64,000 nucleotides of DNA from JBCCMQ01 sp039026235 (GTDB lineage: Bacteria > Pseudomonadota > Alphaproteobacteria > Rhodobacterales > Rhodobacteraceae). Within the stretch, counting starts at the first letter, position 1. Each line of letters opens with the position of its first letter. Made by a program: the position numbers and the translations under genes. Below are positions 56,602-64,000 of this stretch, in pieces. Below the pieces are notes generated by a model, which was given only the letters and a program-made list of their open reading frames with translations, had not been told where the DNA came from and made no database searches. The DNA lies in contig JBCCMQ010000011.1 in the NCBI GenBank assembly GCA_039026235.1, positions 1 to 64,000 of the forward strand, read 5' to 3'.

Positions 56602-57827
56602 CCCTTCACCGATCCCGCTGTCAGGCCTTTGGTCATGAACCGTTCCAGGCCGAGGAAAAGAAGCATGATGGGAACCGTCGCGACCACGGCGCCAGCCATC
56701 AGGTGCTGGCGCGGCACTTCCGACGAATTCAGGCTGGCGATGCCGCGCGTCAGCGTGAATTTCTGTGGATCGTCCAGCAACATGAACGCCAGCAGGAATT
56801 CATTCCAGGCAATCATGAAAACGTACAGGCTGACCGACGCCAAAGCAGGCAGGCTGAGCGGCAAGGTGATTTTCCAGATTACGGCCAGGCGTGACAGACC
56901 GTCCATGAGACCCGCCTCTTCCACCTCGGCCGGAAGCCCCCGGAAGTACCCTTGCAACATGTAAAGCGCGACCGGGATCGTGGTGACCGGGTAGATCATC
57001 ACAATGCCGAAAATCGTATTGCGCAGTCCGGTGACGGAAAAAGCGATGTAGATCGGCAGGGCAAGCACGATCATCGGCACCATGTAGATCAGCAGGATCG
57101 ACCTTGAAAACGCCGCCCGCCCCCGGAACCGAAGCCGCGCGACCGCATAGGCGCCCGGAACGCTGAACAGAAGCGTGATGAACACCGTCAGGACCGACAC
57201 GTACAGCGATGTCATCAGGTACCCGCCAAATCCAAACTCTGCAAAAAGCTCTACGTAAGACCGGAAGAGCCCTGCGCCCTGGCTGAGATCGATGGTGAAA
57301 TCCAAGGGGTTCTGGATCAGCTGCTGCTGGTTCTTAAGACTGGTCATGACCATCACGTAAAACGGGATGATCACGATTGCGGTGAAGAACAGATACCCGA
57401 ACCCGGTCAGAAAACGGATCACGGCCTCTTCAAACGGGTGGCGTCCGGTGGCGCCAAAGGGCAACTCATCAAGCATCCGCTGTAGCGGCCAGCAGGCCAC
57501 CACCGCCAAGAGAGCCCAGGCCACGACGGCGGTTGCCACGGTGGTTTCGCCCGTTCCGGCCATCGCCGGGCCGAACACGAAAAAGCCGAGTGCCGGGATG
57601 ATAATTAAGGCCGCGCCGCTGACGATCCGGCTTTGGCGTGTCCGCCCACCGTCCGGCAGCCAGATAAAGCCAAGCCAGGCGCCAAGGATCAACGCCGAGA
57701 GTGAATTCGGCGCCAAAGCCTGACCTGTGGCAAATGAGACCAGCACGCAGACCGAGACCACCATGGACAGGGTCCAGAGCGCGCCAATCAGGGGCCCAGT
57801 GATATAGCCGAAACGGAGCGCGCTCAT
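56598..57827 (-). CDS. Carbohydrate ABC permease (MalG-like) with extra N-terminal helices
   Basis: A 409-residue inner-membrane permease, against about 280 for MalG. The canonical part starts near residue 130 (IRFLTGFGYLFFTAIVIIPFYVMVMTSLK), with the EAA loop VEEAGLMDGLSRLAVIWKITLPLSLPAL (cytoplasmic, ATPase contact). Residues 1-120 hold about four more membrane segments (ALWTLSMVVSVCVLVSFATG, ALILGAWLGFIWLP, IVSGAALIIIPALGFFVFG, AVVAWALLAVVACWPL). It overlaps its partner permease and the GH63-like gene by ATGA. Confidence 0.9.
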   Translation of the reverse strand: MSALRFGYITGPLIGALWTLSMVVSVCVLVSFATGQALAPNSLSALILGAWLGFIWLPDGGRTRQSRIVSGAALIIIPALGFFVFGPAMAGTGETTVATAVVAWALLAVVACWPLQRMLDELPFGATGRHPFEEAVIRFLTGFGYLFFTAIVIIPFYVMVMTSLKNQQQLIQNPLDFTIDLSQGAGLFRSYVELFAEFGFGGYLMTSLYVSVLTVFITLLFSVPGAYAVARLRFRGRAAFSRSILLIYMVPMIVLALPIYIAFSVTGLRNTIFGIVMIYPVTTIPVALYMLQGYFRGLPAEVEEAGLMDGLSRLAVIWKITLPLSLPALASVSLYVFMIAWNEFLLAFMLLDDPQKFTLTRGIASLNSSEVPRQHLMAGAVVATVPIMLLFLGLERFMTKGLTAGSVKG

Positions 57828-59071
57828 AGCCCTTCCTCCTGACTCATGTAGCGGAAGAAAAAGAAGCTGAACAAAAGCAGGCAGCAGAAGATCACGACCG
57901 CCACGGCCGCGCCCGCCCCGATGTTCGAGACGGCAAAGGCCTGTTCATAGACGTTGACGGTCAGCGTCCGCGTTCCGGCATTACCACCGGTCAGCAGGAA
58001 GATGTCGTCGAACTTGTTGAAGGTCCAGATAAAGCGCAGCAGGAACAGCACGGACAATATGCCCAGCAATTGCGGCAGGCTCAGGTACCAGAACTTCTGA
58101 AAAGGCGACGCACCGTCCATATCGGCCGCTTCGTACATGTCGGTGTCGATCGACTGCATTCGAGCGAGAATGAATAGGAAGGACAGCGGAAAGTACCGCC
58201 AGATCTCAAAGACCGTCACCATGATCAGCGCCAACGGCCGCTGCCCGAAGAAGTTGATGGCTTCGTCGGTCACGCCCATCTGGATCAAGAGCGCATTGAT
58301 CGAACCCGAGAACGGATCGAACAGGATGATCCAGGTAAACGCCACGGCGATAACCGGCGCCACATACGGGAACAGGTAGAGACCGCGTAAGATCCCCTGC
58401 CCTTTGAAGGATTTGTTCAGAAGCATTGCGGCGAAAAGGCCGGTCAACAGCGCCCCAACCGTGCCGACGACGGTGTAGAACATGGTGACCCAAAGCACTT
58501 CGACAAACTCATCGCTGTCAAAGACGCGGCGGAAGTTTTCGAAAGTGAATTCGGCATTGGTCAGAATACTGTCGGCTTCTGCGGTAGCGCTCGCCCGGTT
58601 GGTGTCGATTTCCAGGCCGCTGTCAAAGAAGGCCTGTTCGACAAGGACCGGAATGCGCAGGCGTTCGCGTTGGCCGCCCTCGAAATTCCCGAAGACGCAG
58701 GACAGAAGCCTGCCGTCCAGATTGCAGCGCCCATCGAGATCGCCGCCGAGCACCAGACCTTCGGGCCATTCATGCTCAAGCCTGACGTCACCAAGGACGA
58801 CATCCTGGCTGGAATTGCGGATCCTGTATTCGACTTCAGCGGCATCTCCTGCCGCCTCTGGGCGGCCGCGCAGGGCTTCGCGCACGACCGGCGCGGGCGG
58901 GCGAAGATCGGCCAGTCCGATCGGTTTGAAGCTGATCCAGAAGATCGACAGCAGGGGCAGAACGACAACCAGAGAGACGCTGATAATCGTCGGCATCAGC
59001 ATGCCCCAGGCAAGACGAGCCTCTCGGCGCGCCAGTGGCCCCGTGCCCTTGGGTGGCGTAGCAACGGTCAT
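57824..59071 (-). CDS. Carbohydrate ABC permease (MalF-like) with DUF11-like insert
   Basis: A 415-residue permease. After TM1 (WGMLMPTIISVSLVVVLPLLSIFWISF, about 22-48) there is a periplasmic insert at about 76-172 that reads like a DUF11 beta-sandwich: VEYRIRNSSQDVVLGDVRLE, EWPEGLVLGG, two Cys (116, 125; a likely disulfide) and GGQRERLRIPVLV. The canonical segments follow from FENFRRVFDSDEFVEVLWVT, with EAA loop YEAADMDGASPFQKFWYLSLPQLL. The insert lies where E. coli MalF has its P2 loop that contacts the binding protein. The gene overlaps the MalG-like gene by four bases. Confidence 0.9.
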   Translation of the reverse strand: MTVATPPKGTGPLARREARLAWGMLMPTIISVSLVVVLPLLSIFWISFKPIGLADLRPPAPVVREALRGRPEAAGDAAEVEYRIRNSSQDVVLGDVRLEHEWPEGLVLGGDLDGRCNLDGRLLSCVFGNFEGGQRERLRIPVLVEQAFFDSGLEIDTNRASATAEADSILTNAEFTFENFRRVFDSDEFVEVLWVTMFYTVVGTVGALLTGLFAAMLLNKSFKGQGILRGLYLFPYVAPVIAVAFTWIILFDPFSGSINALLIQMGVTDEAINFFGQRPLALIMVTVFEIWRYFPLSFLFILARMQSIDTDMYEAADMDGASPFQKFWYLSLPQLLGILSVLFLLRFIWTFNKFDDIFLLTGGNAGTRTLTVNVYEQAFAVSNIGAGAAVAVVIFCCLLLFSFFFFRYMSQEEGL

Positions 59072-59125
59072 TTTTTTGGTCCTTCGATCAGCGGGCGGCG
59101 CTTGCCGCCCGCGCCCGGTCAGAAC

Positions 59126-60481
59126 TTACTCGATGGTGGCGAGTTCTTCGTTCATCGCCGACACAGCTGCCGATGCATCGATTTCTCCGTCGATGTATTC
59201 GCGCACGATCCGGTTGATCGCTTGGCTGTTGATGATCTTAGACGCCAGCGAAAGCTGCCCTTCGGAAACGCCCCAGCGCTGCGCCACATCGAGGCCACCG
59301 ACGATCTCTTCGATCATGGAGGCCTCATAAAGATCACCCAATGGCGCCTTGCGGTCGACACCGACCGGCAGTTCCGCCCATGCCTCGATAAAAGCGGTCG
59401 GATTGCCAGCGTTTCCACGGCGCACCGGGAACTTGCCTTCCGGCGCGATGGACAGGGTCTGGGTATAGCCTTCGTCCATGGCGAACTTGATGAAGTCCTG
59501 GGCCGCTTCGATGTCGGCATCGGCTGTGATCCCGAAGTAGCGAACGTCACCCCAGGCGGCACCTTCGGGGTTCGACGGGCCGGAAAATGTGGTGACGATA
59601 CCGGTCTTGGACGCAAGCTCGGTCGAAGTCGGATCATCGTTGATGGTCGGCGGAGCGCTGTCGCGCAGACCGGCAAGTTCATCCAGGATAAAGGGCGACC
59701 AAATGATCATCGCGGCCTGGCCGGCGAAATACAGGGTCCGCGACTGATCCCAATAGAGTTCGCCCGGAGGCGAGGCCTCGGCGATCACCTTGTAGAAATC
59801 CAGAACTTCGGTGGTGCGCGCTTCGTCGAACCCTTTGAAGCCGTTTTCATCCACCGGCGTGGCGCCATTGGCCAAGAAGACATGTTCGAGAACCTGGCTC
59901 ATGAAATTCTCGTCCACCTTGGTGGCGGCCACGAAGCCAAACATTTCGGGCGGATTGTGGAGCGCATCGAGCGCCGCTTCGACCGCCGCGAAGCTGGTGG
60001 GCGGCTCAAGCCCGTTCGCCTCGAACAGGTCCTTCCGGTAGACGATCATCTGGGTCCAGCCATCGACCGGAACAGATGCATATCCGCCATCTACAGCGAC
60101 CATGGCGAGAGCGCCGGATGCATATGTGTCGGTGCCCAGATCATCAATCACTTCGGACGCCGCTTCGGAATCGAGAAGCCCATCGTCAACCCAGGGCAGC
60201 GCATACTGAAGGGTGTGATAAATCACATCGGGCAGGTCGCCGGCGGCAAAGGCGGCCGTCGCGCGGGTGCCTAGGTCGCTTTCGCTGACCGGGATAACTT
60301 CGACGGCAATACCGGTCTGGGCCTCGAACTCGGCAGCCATTTCTTGCTGTTTGGCAAGCCGTGGCGGCTGTTCTTCGGTGGTCCAAAACCGGATATCTGC
60401 CGCAGCCATTCCGGCGCCAAGCGACAGCGCAAGCGCAGTGCTAAAAAGCATCCGTCCTGCTTTCCCTGGATAGTTCTTCAT
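59126..60481 (-). CDS. ABC transporter sugar-binding protein
   Basis: A 451-residue periplasmic receptor of the MalE/UgpB type (family 1 extracellular solute-binding protein), with a signal peptide (MKNYPGKAGRMLFSTALALSLGAGMAAA). Typical sequences: LAKQQEMAAEFEAQTGIAVEVIPV, TAAFAAGDLPDVIYHTLQY, VDGWTQMIVYRKDLFEANGLEPP and AAQDFIKFAMDEGYTQTLSIAPEGKFPVRRG. It overlaps the lacI stop (ATGA) and precedes the first permease by 54 bases. The ligand is unknown but should be a glycoside that suits the GH63-like enzyme. Confidence 0.92.
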   Translation of the reverse strand: MKNYPGKAGRMLFSTALALSLGAGMAAADIRFWTTEEQPPRLAKQQEMAAEFEAQTGIAVEVIPVSESDLGTRATAAFAAGDLPDVIYHTLQYALPWVDDGLLDSEAASEVIDDLGTDTYASGALAMVAVDGGYASVPVDGWTQMIVYRKDLFEANGLEPPTSFAAVEAALDALHNPPEMFGFVAATKVDENFMSQVLEHVFLANGATPVDENGFKGFDEARTTEVLDFYKVIAEASPPGELYWDQSRTLYFAGQAAMIIWSPFILDELAGLRDSAPPTINDDPTSTELASKTGIVTTFSGPSNPEGAAWGDVRYFGITADADIEAAQDFIKFAMDEGYTQTLSIAPEGKFPVRRGNAGNPTAFIEAWAELPVGVDRKAPLGDLYEASMIEEIVGGLDVAQRWGVSEGQLSLASKIINSQAINRIVREYIDGEIDASAAVSAMNEELATIE

Positions 60482-61575
60482 TTTTGTCTTCCTCCCATTA
60501 ATTTCTTTTGGCCGTTCGTCTCAGGCGCGGGACCGACCGATCCACGCGGAATGAATGTGGCCTCGGCCAGTTCGCGAAGGCTTTCGGGTGCTTCGCCGCG
60601 AATTCTTCGGATGAGCAAAGCCGCCAGACGCTCGCCCGCCTGCCTTGAATCGACCGAAAATGTCGACAGCGGCGGGTTCGCATGGGCCCCGACGGGCGAT
60701 CCATCGTAGCCGATAATCGAAACGTCCCGTCCCACGATAAGCCCGGCCTCGGAAGCGGCATCATAAGCCCCAAGCGCGGCCAGATCGACGGCGGCCACGA
60801 TGGCCGTGGGTGGAGCATCAAGCGCAAAGAGACGCCGCGCCGCGTCGTATCCCCGCGCATGGGTCGCCGCATCGCTGTAGATTAGATCGGCGGCGTGTTC
60901 GAGCCCCGCCTGTCGCATTCCGCGGACAAAGCCCTCAGCACGAAGGACACTGTAGTAATAATCGGCCTGACCACCGATATGGGCGATACGGCGGTGCCCC
61001 AGATGGGCAAGGCGCATCACCGCATCGGCCATGGCATCTTCGCCCAAAATATCAAACCAAGGGCAGTTTGCGTCGTCTTCGGTCCTTCCGAACAGGATGA
61101 ACGGCATCTCAAGGTCACGCAGCAACGCGACCCGCTTGTCCCGGGTCTTGGTCCTCGGCAGGACGAACCCGTCCACTTTGCGTTCGCTGATCAACCTCTG
61201 AAAGCGCTCAAGAACCGCATCCTCGGTGTCGGCATGGGCGATGCTGAGCGTCCAGTCCTCTTCACCGGCGGCCTGGGTCATTCCGGCTAAAAATTCGGAC
61301 AAAAAGGGGCGGTAGCCGTCGTGGAGATCGGTCTGCAGGACCAGCCCGATCGACCGGGACCGACCGGTCCGGATCGCCTGAGCGTGGCTCAGCGGGCGAT
61401 ACCCCATCGCCTCGGCCTGCTTACGGACACGAACCCGGGTTCCGGGCGCAATGTCGGAATAGCCATTCAACGCACGGGACACGGTGCTCTTCGTCAACCC
61501 AAGCTTCTCAGCCAGATCGTTGATGGTCACCCGCGGGCGATTGACCCGTGCAGATTGCGCCACTTCTTTAAGCAA
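60478..61575 (-). CDS. LacI family transcriptional regulator
   Basis: A LacI/GalR repressor, first gene of the ABC operon. The headpiece has TINDLAEKLGLTKSTVSRALNGYSDI with the helix-turn-helix and hinge AMGYRPLSHAQA; the ligand domain follows (RSRSIGLVLQTD to GRDVSIIGYDGSPVG, SVDSRQAGERLAALLIRRI). The frame opens at ATG 61635, but the 16-bp operator (61605-61620) would then be inside the gene. TTG 61575 with GAGAGGAAA just upstream puts the operator 30 bases before the start, so it is preferred (365 residues). GTG 61530 is a third option. Confidence 0.88.
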   Translation of the reverse strand: MLKEVAQSARVNRPRVTINDLAEKLGLTKSTVSRALNGYSDIAPGTRVRVRKQAEAMGYRPLSHAQAIRTGRSRSIGLVLQTDLHDGYRPFLSEFLAGMTQAAGEEDWTLSIAHADTEDAVLERFQRLISERKVDGFVLPRTKTRDKRVALLRDLEMPFILFGRTEDDANCPWFDILGEDAMADAVMRLAHLGHRRIAHIGGQADYYYSVLRAEGFVRGMRQAGLEHAADLIYSDAATHARGYDAARRLFALDAPPTAIVAAVDLAALGAYDAASEAGLIVGRDVSIIGYDGSPVGAHANPPLSTFSVDSRQAGERLAALLIRRIRGEAPESLRELAEATFIPRGSVGPAPETNGQKKLMGGRQK

Positions 61576-61604
61576 ATTTCCTCTCCCGAATCGCAGAATG
61601 GCTT

Positions 61605-61620
61605 CCGAAACCGGTTTCGG
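61605..61620. promoter_or_regulatory. LacI-type operator of the ABC operon
   Basis: CCGAAACCGGTTTCGG is a perfect 16-bp palindrome with central CG, the classic LacI-family form, immediately upstream of the favoured lacI start. It should control lacI and the five downstream genes by autorepression, relieved by the incoming sugar or a breakdown product. Confidence 0.78.
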
Positions 61621-61742
61621 CAAGCTAGAAGACATTCGGTTGGCAGCCGAAGCAAAACGTCCTTATCGCTGGGAAAGCGAAAACCGTTCACACGTGGGAG
61701 AAGACTTACCCCATCAGCGCGCGCAATTCGCAGGCGCGTCGC

Positions 61743-64000
61743 CTACTCTGCGGCCAGTGAAAGCGCCGGTTCTACGCGCACGGCGGAATACTTGAATTCC
61801 GGTATCTTTCCATAGGGATCGAGCGCCGAATTGGTCAAAATGTTCGCAGCCGCTTCGACGTAGGCAAAGGGCAGAAACACGTTGTCTTCGGCCACGGCCC
61901 GGTCCGCACGCGCCATGACCGAAACGGTGCCGCGCCGGGTGGTCAGGCGTATCATTTCGCCCGGCGCAACCCCAAGCCTGCGCAACGTCCGGGGATGCAG
62001 CGAACAGTTCGCTTCAGGCTCAACCGCGTCCAGAACCGCCGACCGCCGCGTCATTGATCCGGTGTGCCAATGTTCAAGCTGGCGACCGGTGATAAGCACG
62101 AACGGATACTCGGTGTCCGGTGTCTCATCGGGCGAGATAACCTTTGCCGGTGCAAACCGCGCCCGCCCGCCCGCCCGCGGGAACCCGTCGCCAAAGACAA
62201 TCGGCTGGCCCGGGTCATCGGGGCTGAGCGAAGGATAGGTCACCGCCTTTTGCGCTTCGAGCCGCTCCCAGGTGATATTGTCGAGCGATCCCATGTTAAG
62301 CTTCATTTCGGCGAAGACCTGGGACGGATGTGTGTAGGACCAACCGAGCCCCAAACGCTTGGCAAGCTCGACCTCGATCCACCAGTCCTCTTTCGCATCC
62401 CCCGGCGGCGATACCACCGGTCGGCCCATCTGAACCTGGCGGTTGGTGTTGGTCACGGTCCCGGTCTTTTCCGACCATGCGCTGGAGGGCAGGATCACGT
62501 CGGCATAGTTCGCCGTCTCGGTCAGGAATATGTCCTGAACCACCAGGTGTTCCAGCTGGGCCAACGCATCGCGCGCGTGGTCGACATCCGGATCCGACAT
62601 GGCCGGATTTTCGCCCAGGATATACATGCCCTTGATCAAACCATCGTGGATCGCATGCATGATCTCGACGACGGTCAAACCCTTTTGGTTGCTGAAATCG
62701 TCCGATCCCCAGACCTCGGTGAACGCAGACCGGACGCCATCGTCGGTTACGCTTTTATAATCCGGCAGGAACATGGGGATCATGCCGGCGTCCGATGCGC
62801 CCTGGACGTTGTTTTGGCCCCGCAGCGGATGCAGACCCGTGCCCGGACGGCCCACATGGCCGCACATAAGGGCCAGAGCGATCAGGCAGCGTGCATTGTC
62901 GGTGCCATGGATATGCTGGCTGACACCCATGCCCCAGAAGATCATGCCAGACCTGGCCGAAGCGAAGGTGCGGGCCACATCCCGCAGCGTTTCAGCGCTG
63001 ATGCCACAGATCTCGGCCATCCGCTCGGGCGGGTGGTCCGCCAGATGCGCTTTCATGGCCGACCAGTTTTCGGTGTAAGCCTCGATATATTGCCGGTCGA
63101 AAAGCCCTTCTTCGACGATGGTGCTCATGATGCCGTTCAGCATCGAAACATCACCGCCCGGTTTGAACTGCAGCATATGGCTGGCATAGCGCTTTAGCGC
63201 TGTGCCTCGCGGATCCATGACAATCAGTTTGCCGCCCCGCTTGGTGAACTGCTTGAAATAGGTGGCGGCGACGGGATGGTTTTCGATCGGGTTCGCCCCG
63301 ATGACGATCGCCACATCGGCGTTCTCGATCTGATTGAACGTCGCCGTGACGGCGCCAGAGCCAACGTTTTCCATCAGGGCCGCAACTGACGAGGCATGGC
63401 AAAGCCGCGTGCAGTGATCGACGTTGTTGTGGCCAAAGCCCTGCCTGATCAGTTTCTGAAACAGATAGGCCTCTTCGTTGGAACACTTCGCCGAGCCGAA
63501 CCCGGCCACGCGCTGACCGTCCTCAGCGCGCAGGCGCAAAAGGCCGCGCGCCGCTGCGTCCAGTGCTTCGTCCCAGCTCGCTTCGCGGAAATGGGTGTGG
63601 ATATTGCCCGGGTCCACGTTCAGACCCTTGGCCGGCGCATCGTCGCGCCGGATGAGCGGCTTGGTAAGCCGGTGCGGGTGGTCGATATAATCAAAACCGA
63701 ACCGGCCCTTGACGCACAGGCGGTTCTGATTTGCGGGGCCATCAACGCCCTCGACGTATTTGATCTTGTTGTCCTTCACCTTGAAAGACAGCTGGCAGCC
63801 GACCCCGCAGTACGGGCAGACGCTTTGAACCTCGCGGTCATAGTCTTTGCTGTCGCCCGCCTGGCTTTCGTCTAGCACCGTCGCGGGCATCAGCGCCCCG
63901 GTCGGGCAGGCCTGTACGCATTCGCCACAGGCCACACAGGTGCTGTCGCCCATAGGGTCAGCCTGATCGAACACGATCTCGGCGTCATGCCCACGACCGG
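61743..64000 (-). CDS. fdsA: Formate dehydrogenase alpha subunit (5' part outside)
   Basis: A molybdenum bis-MGD formate dehydrogenase catalytic subunit of the soluble NAD-dependent FdsA type. The frame continues past the right edge (GHDAEIVFDQADPMGDSTC), so about 200 N-terminal residues are missing. Visible: a ferredoxin-like cluster motif CVACGECVQACPTGAL, the 4Fe-4S motif CPYCGVGCQLSF, the Mo-ligand Cys in TRLCHASSVAAL, and the molybdopterin C-terminal region LEHWHTGSMTRRS and LTTRRGTVSVMARADRAV. It is cytoplasmic, oxidising formate to CO2. The usual fdhD and fdsD genes do not follow it; lacI does. Confidence 0.93.
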   Translation of the reverse strand, partial: GRGHDAEIVFDQADPMGDSTCVACGECVQACPTGALMPATVLDESQAGDSKDYDREVQSVCPYCGVGCQLSFKVKDNKIKYVEGVDGPANQNRLCVKGRFGFDYIDHPHRLTKPLIRRDDAPAKGLNVDPGNIHTHFREASWDEALDAAARGLLRLRAEDGQRVAGFGSAKCSNEEAYLFQKLIRQGFGHNNVDHCTRLCHASSVAALMENVGSGAVTATFNQIENADVAIVIGANPIENHPVAATYFKQFTKRGGKLIVMDPRGTALKRYASHMLQFKPGGDVSMLNGIMSTIVEEGLFDRQYIEAYTENWSAMKAHLADHPPERMAEICGISAETLRDVARTFASARSGMIFWGMGVSQHIHGTDNARCLIALALMCGHVGRPGTGLHPLRGQNNVQGASDAGMIPMFLPDYKSVTDDGVRSAFTEVWGSDDFSNQKGLTVVEIMHAIHDGLIKGMYILGENPAMSDPDVDHARDALAQLEHLVVQDIFLTETANYADVILPSSAWSEKTGTVTNTNRQVQMGRPVVSPPGDAKEDWWIEVELAKRLGLGWSYTHPSQVFAEMKLNMGSLDNITWERLEAQKAVTYPSLSPDDPGQPIVFGDGFPRAGGRARFAPAKVISPDETPDTEYPFVLITGRQLEHWHTGSMTRRSAVLDAVEPEANCSLHPRTLRRLGVAPGEMIRLTTRRGTVSVMARADRAVAEDNVFLPFAYVEAAANILTNSALDPYGKIPEFKYSAVRVEPALSLAAE

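Noticed and set aside
58670..60274. 534-codon open frame on the plus strand
   Set aside because: It is the antisense shadow of the binding-protein and permease genes, with no ribosome-binding site or known domain.
62064..63197. 377-codon plus-strand frame
   Set aside because: It lies fully antisense to fdsA, which has clear family motifs.
1..64000. CRISPR arrays, prophage, insertion sequences, rRNA operons
   Set aside because: No regularly spaced repeats, transposase or integrase motifs, phage structural genes or rRNA sequence were seen.

Overview
The window reads as chromosome of a marine alphaproteobacterium of the family Rhodobacteraceae (Roseobacter group). The evidence is the gene order dgt / argS / SPOR protein / nagZ / scpA / scpB, a DksA without zinc-finger cysteines, Entner-Doudoroff genes, TRAP transport, an FdsA-type formate dehydrogenase, and two DMSP-linked genes: a DddP lyase with every known metal ligand in place and a DmdA-family demethylase. 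Most of the DNA is GC-rich and tightly packed, with many 4-base ATGA overlaps. The first 2.4 kb looks less GC-rich by eye and holds a decayed reading frame, so it may have been acquired. No rRNA, tRNA, CRISPR array, insertion sequence or prophage was found.

Layout. 1-3.8 kb: end of a choloylglycine-hydrolase-family gene, a start-less coding remnant, an MFS transporter, and a divergent SDR/MarR pair with a shared operator. 4.4-10.4 kb: an unknown protein, a DUF3445 haem demethylase-like protein with a methyltransferase, divergent dddP, and an alpha/beta hydrolase-OsmC fusion. 10.4-18.3 kb (minus strand): envelope and housekeeping genes (scpAB, nagZ, SPOR, argS, dgt) with small lipoproteins. 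18.3-22.8 kb: erpA, xthA, a flavin monooxygenase and dksA. 22.9-27.9 kb: a MoxR ATPase / GNAT / DUF2927 lipoprotein / small membrane protein / CoxE-like VWA / M48 protease cluster. 27.8-33.3 kb: PIN protein, RlmI-like methyltransferase, and edd-PPOX-eda behind a perfect LacI-type palindrome. 33.3-38.6 kb: glnE, ybaK, DUF2852, RDD, bpt. 38.7-43.2 kb: a three-gene TRAP transporter. 43.7-47.9 kb: ilvB behind a complete transcription attenuator, then a two-component system. 48-51.4 kb: exported DUF1800/DUF1501 pair. 51.6-54.2 kb: DmdA-family enzyme with DUF1326 and DUF2182. 54.3-61.6 kb: LacI-controlled sugar or osmolyte ABC transporter with a GH63-like hydrolase. 61.7-64 kb: fdsA, running off the end.

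How the parts fit. The cell seems equipped to use DMSP, organic acids taken up by TRAP, glycosides or glycosylated osmolytes, and formate, with sugar acids going through Entner-Doudoroff. The most striking regulatory structures are the ilvB attenuator (15-residue leader peptide with a Val-Val-Val-Val-Leu-Ile run, antiterminator and terminator), the 16-bp palindrome before the lacI-ABC operon, the 12-bp palindrome before edd, and a hairpin that pairs the ribosome-binding site of the DUF2182 gene. The most unusual protein is a MalF-like permease with a DUF11-like beta domain inserted where E. coli MalF has its P2 loop. The best candidates for undescribed biology are the DUF2182-DUF1326-DmdA-like cluster and the GH63-like ABC operon.
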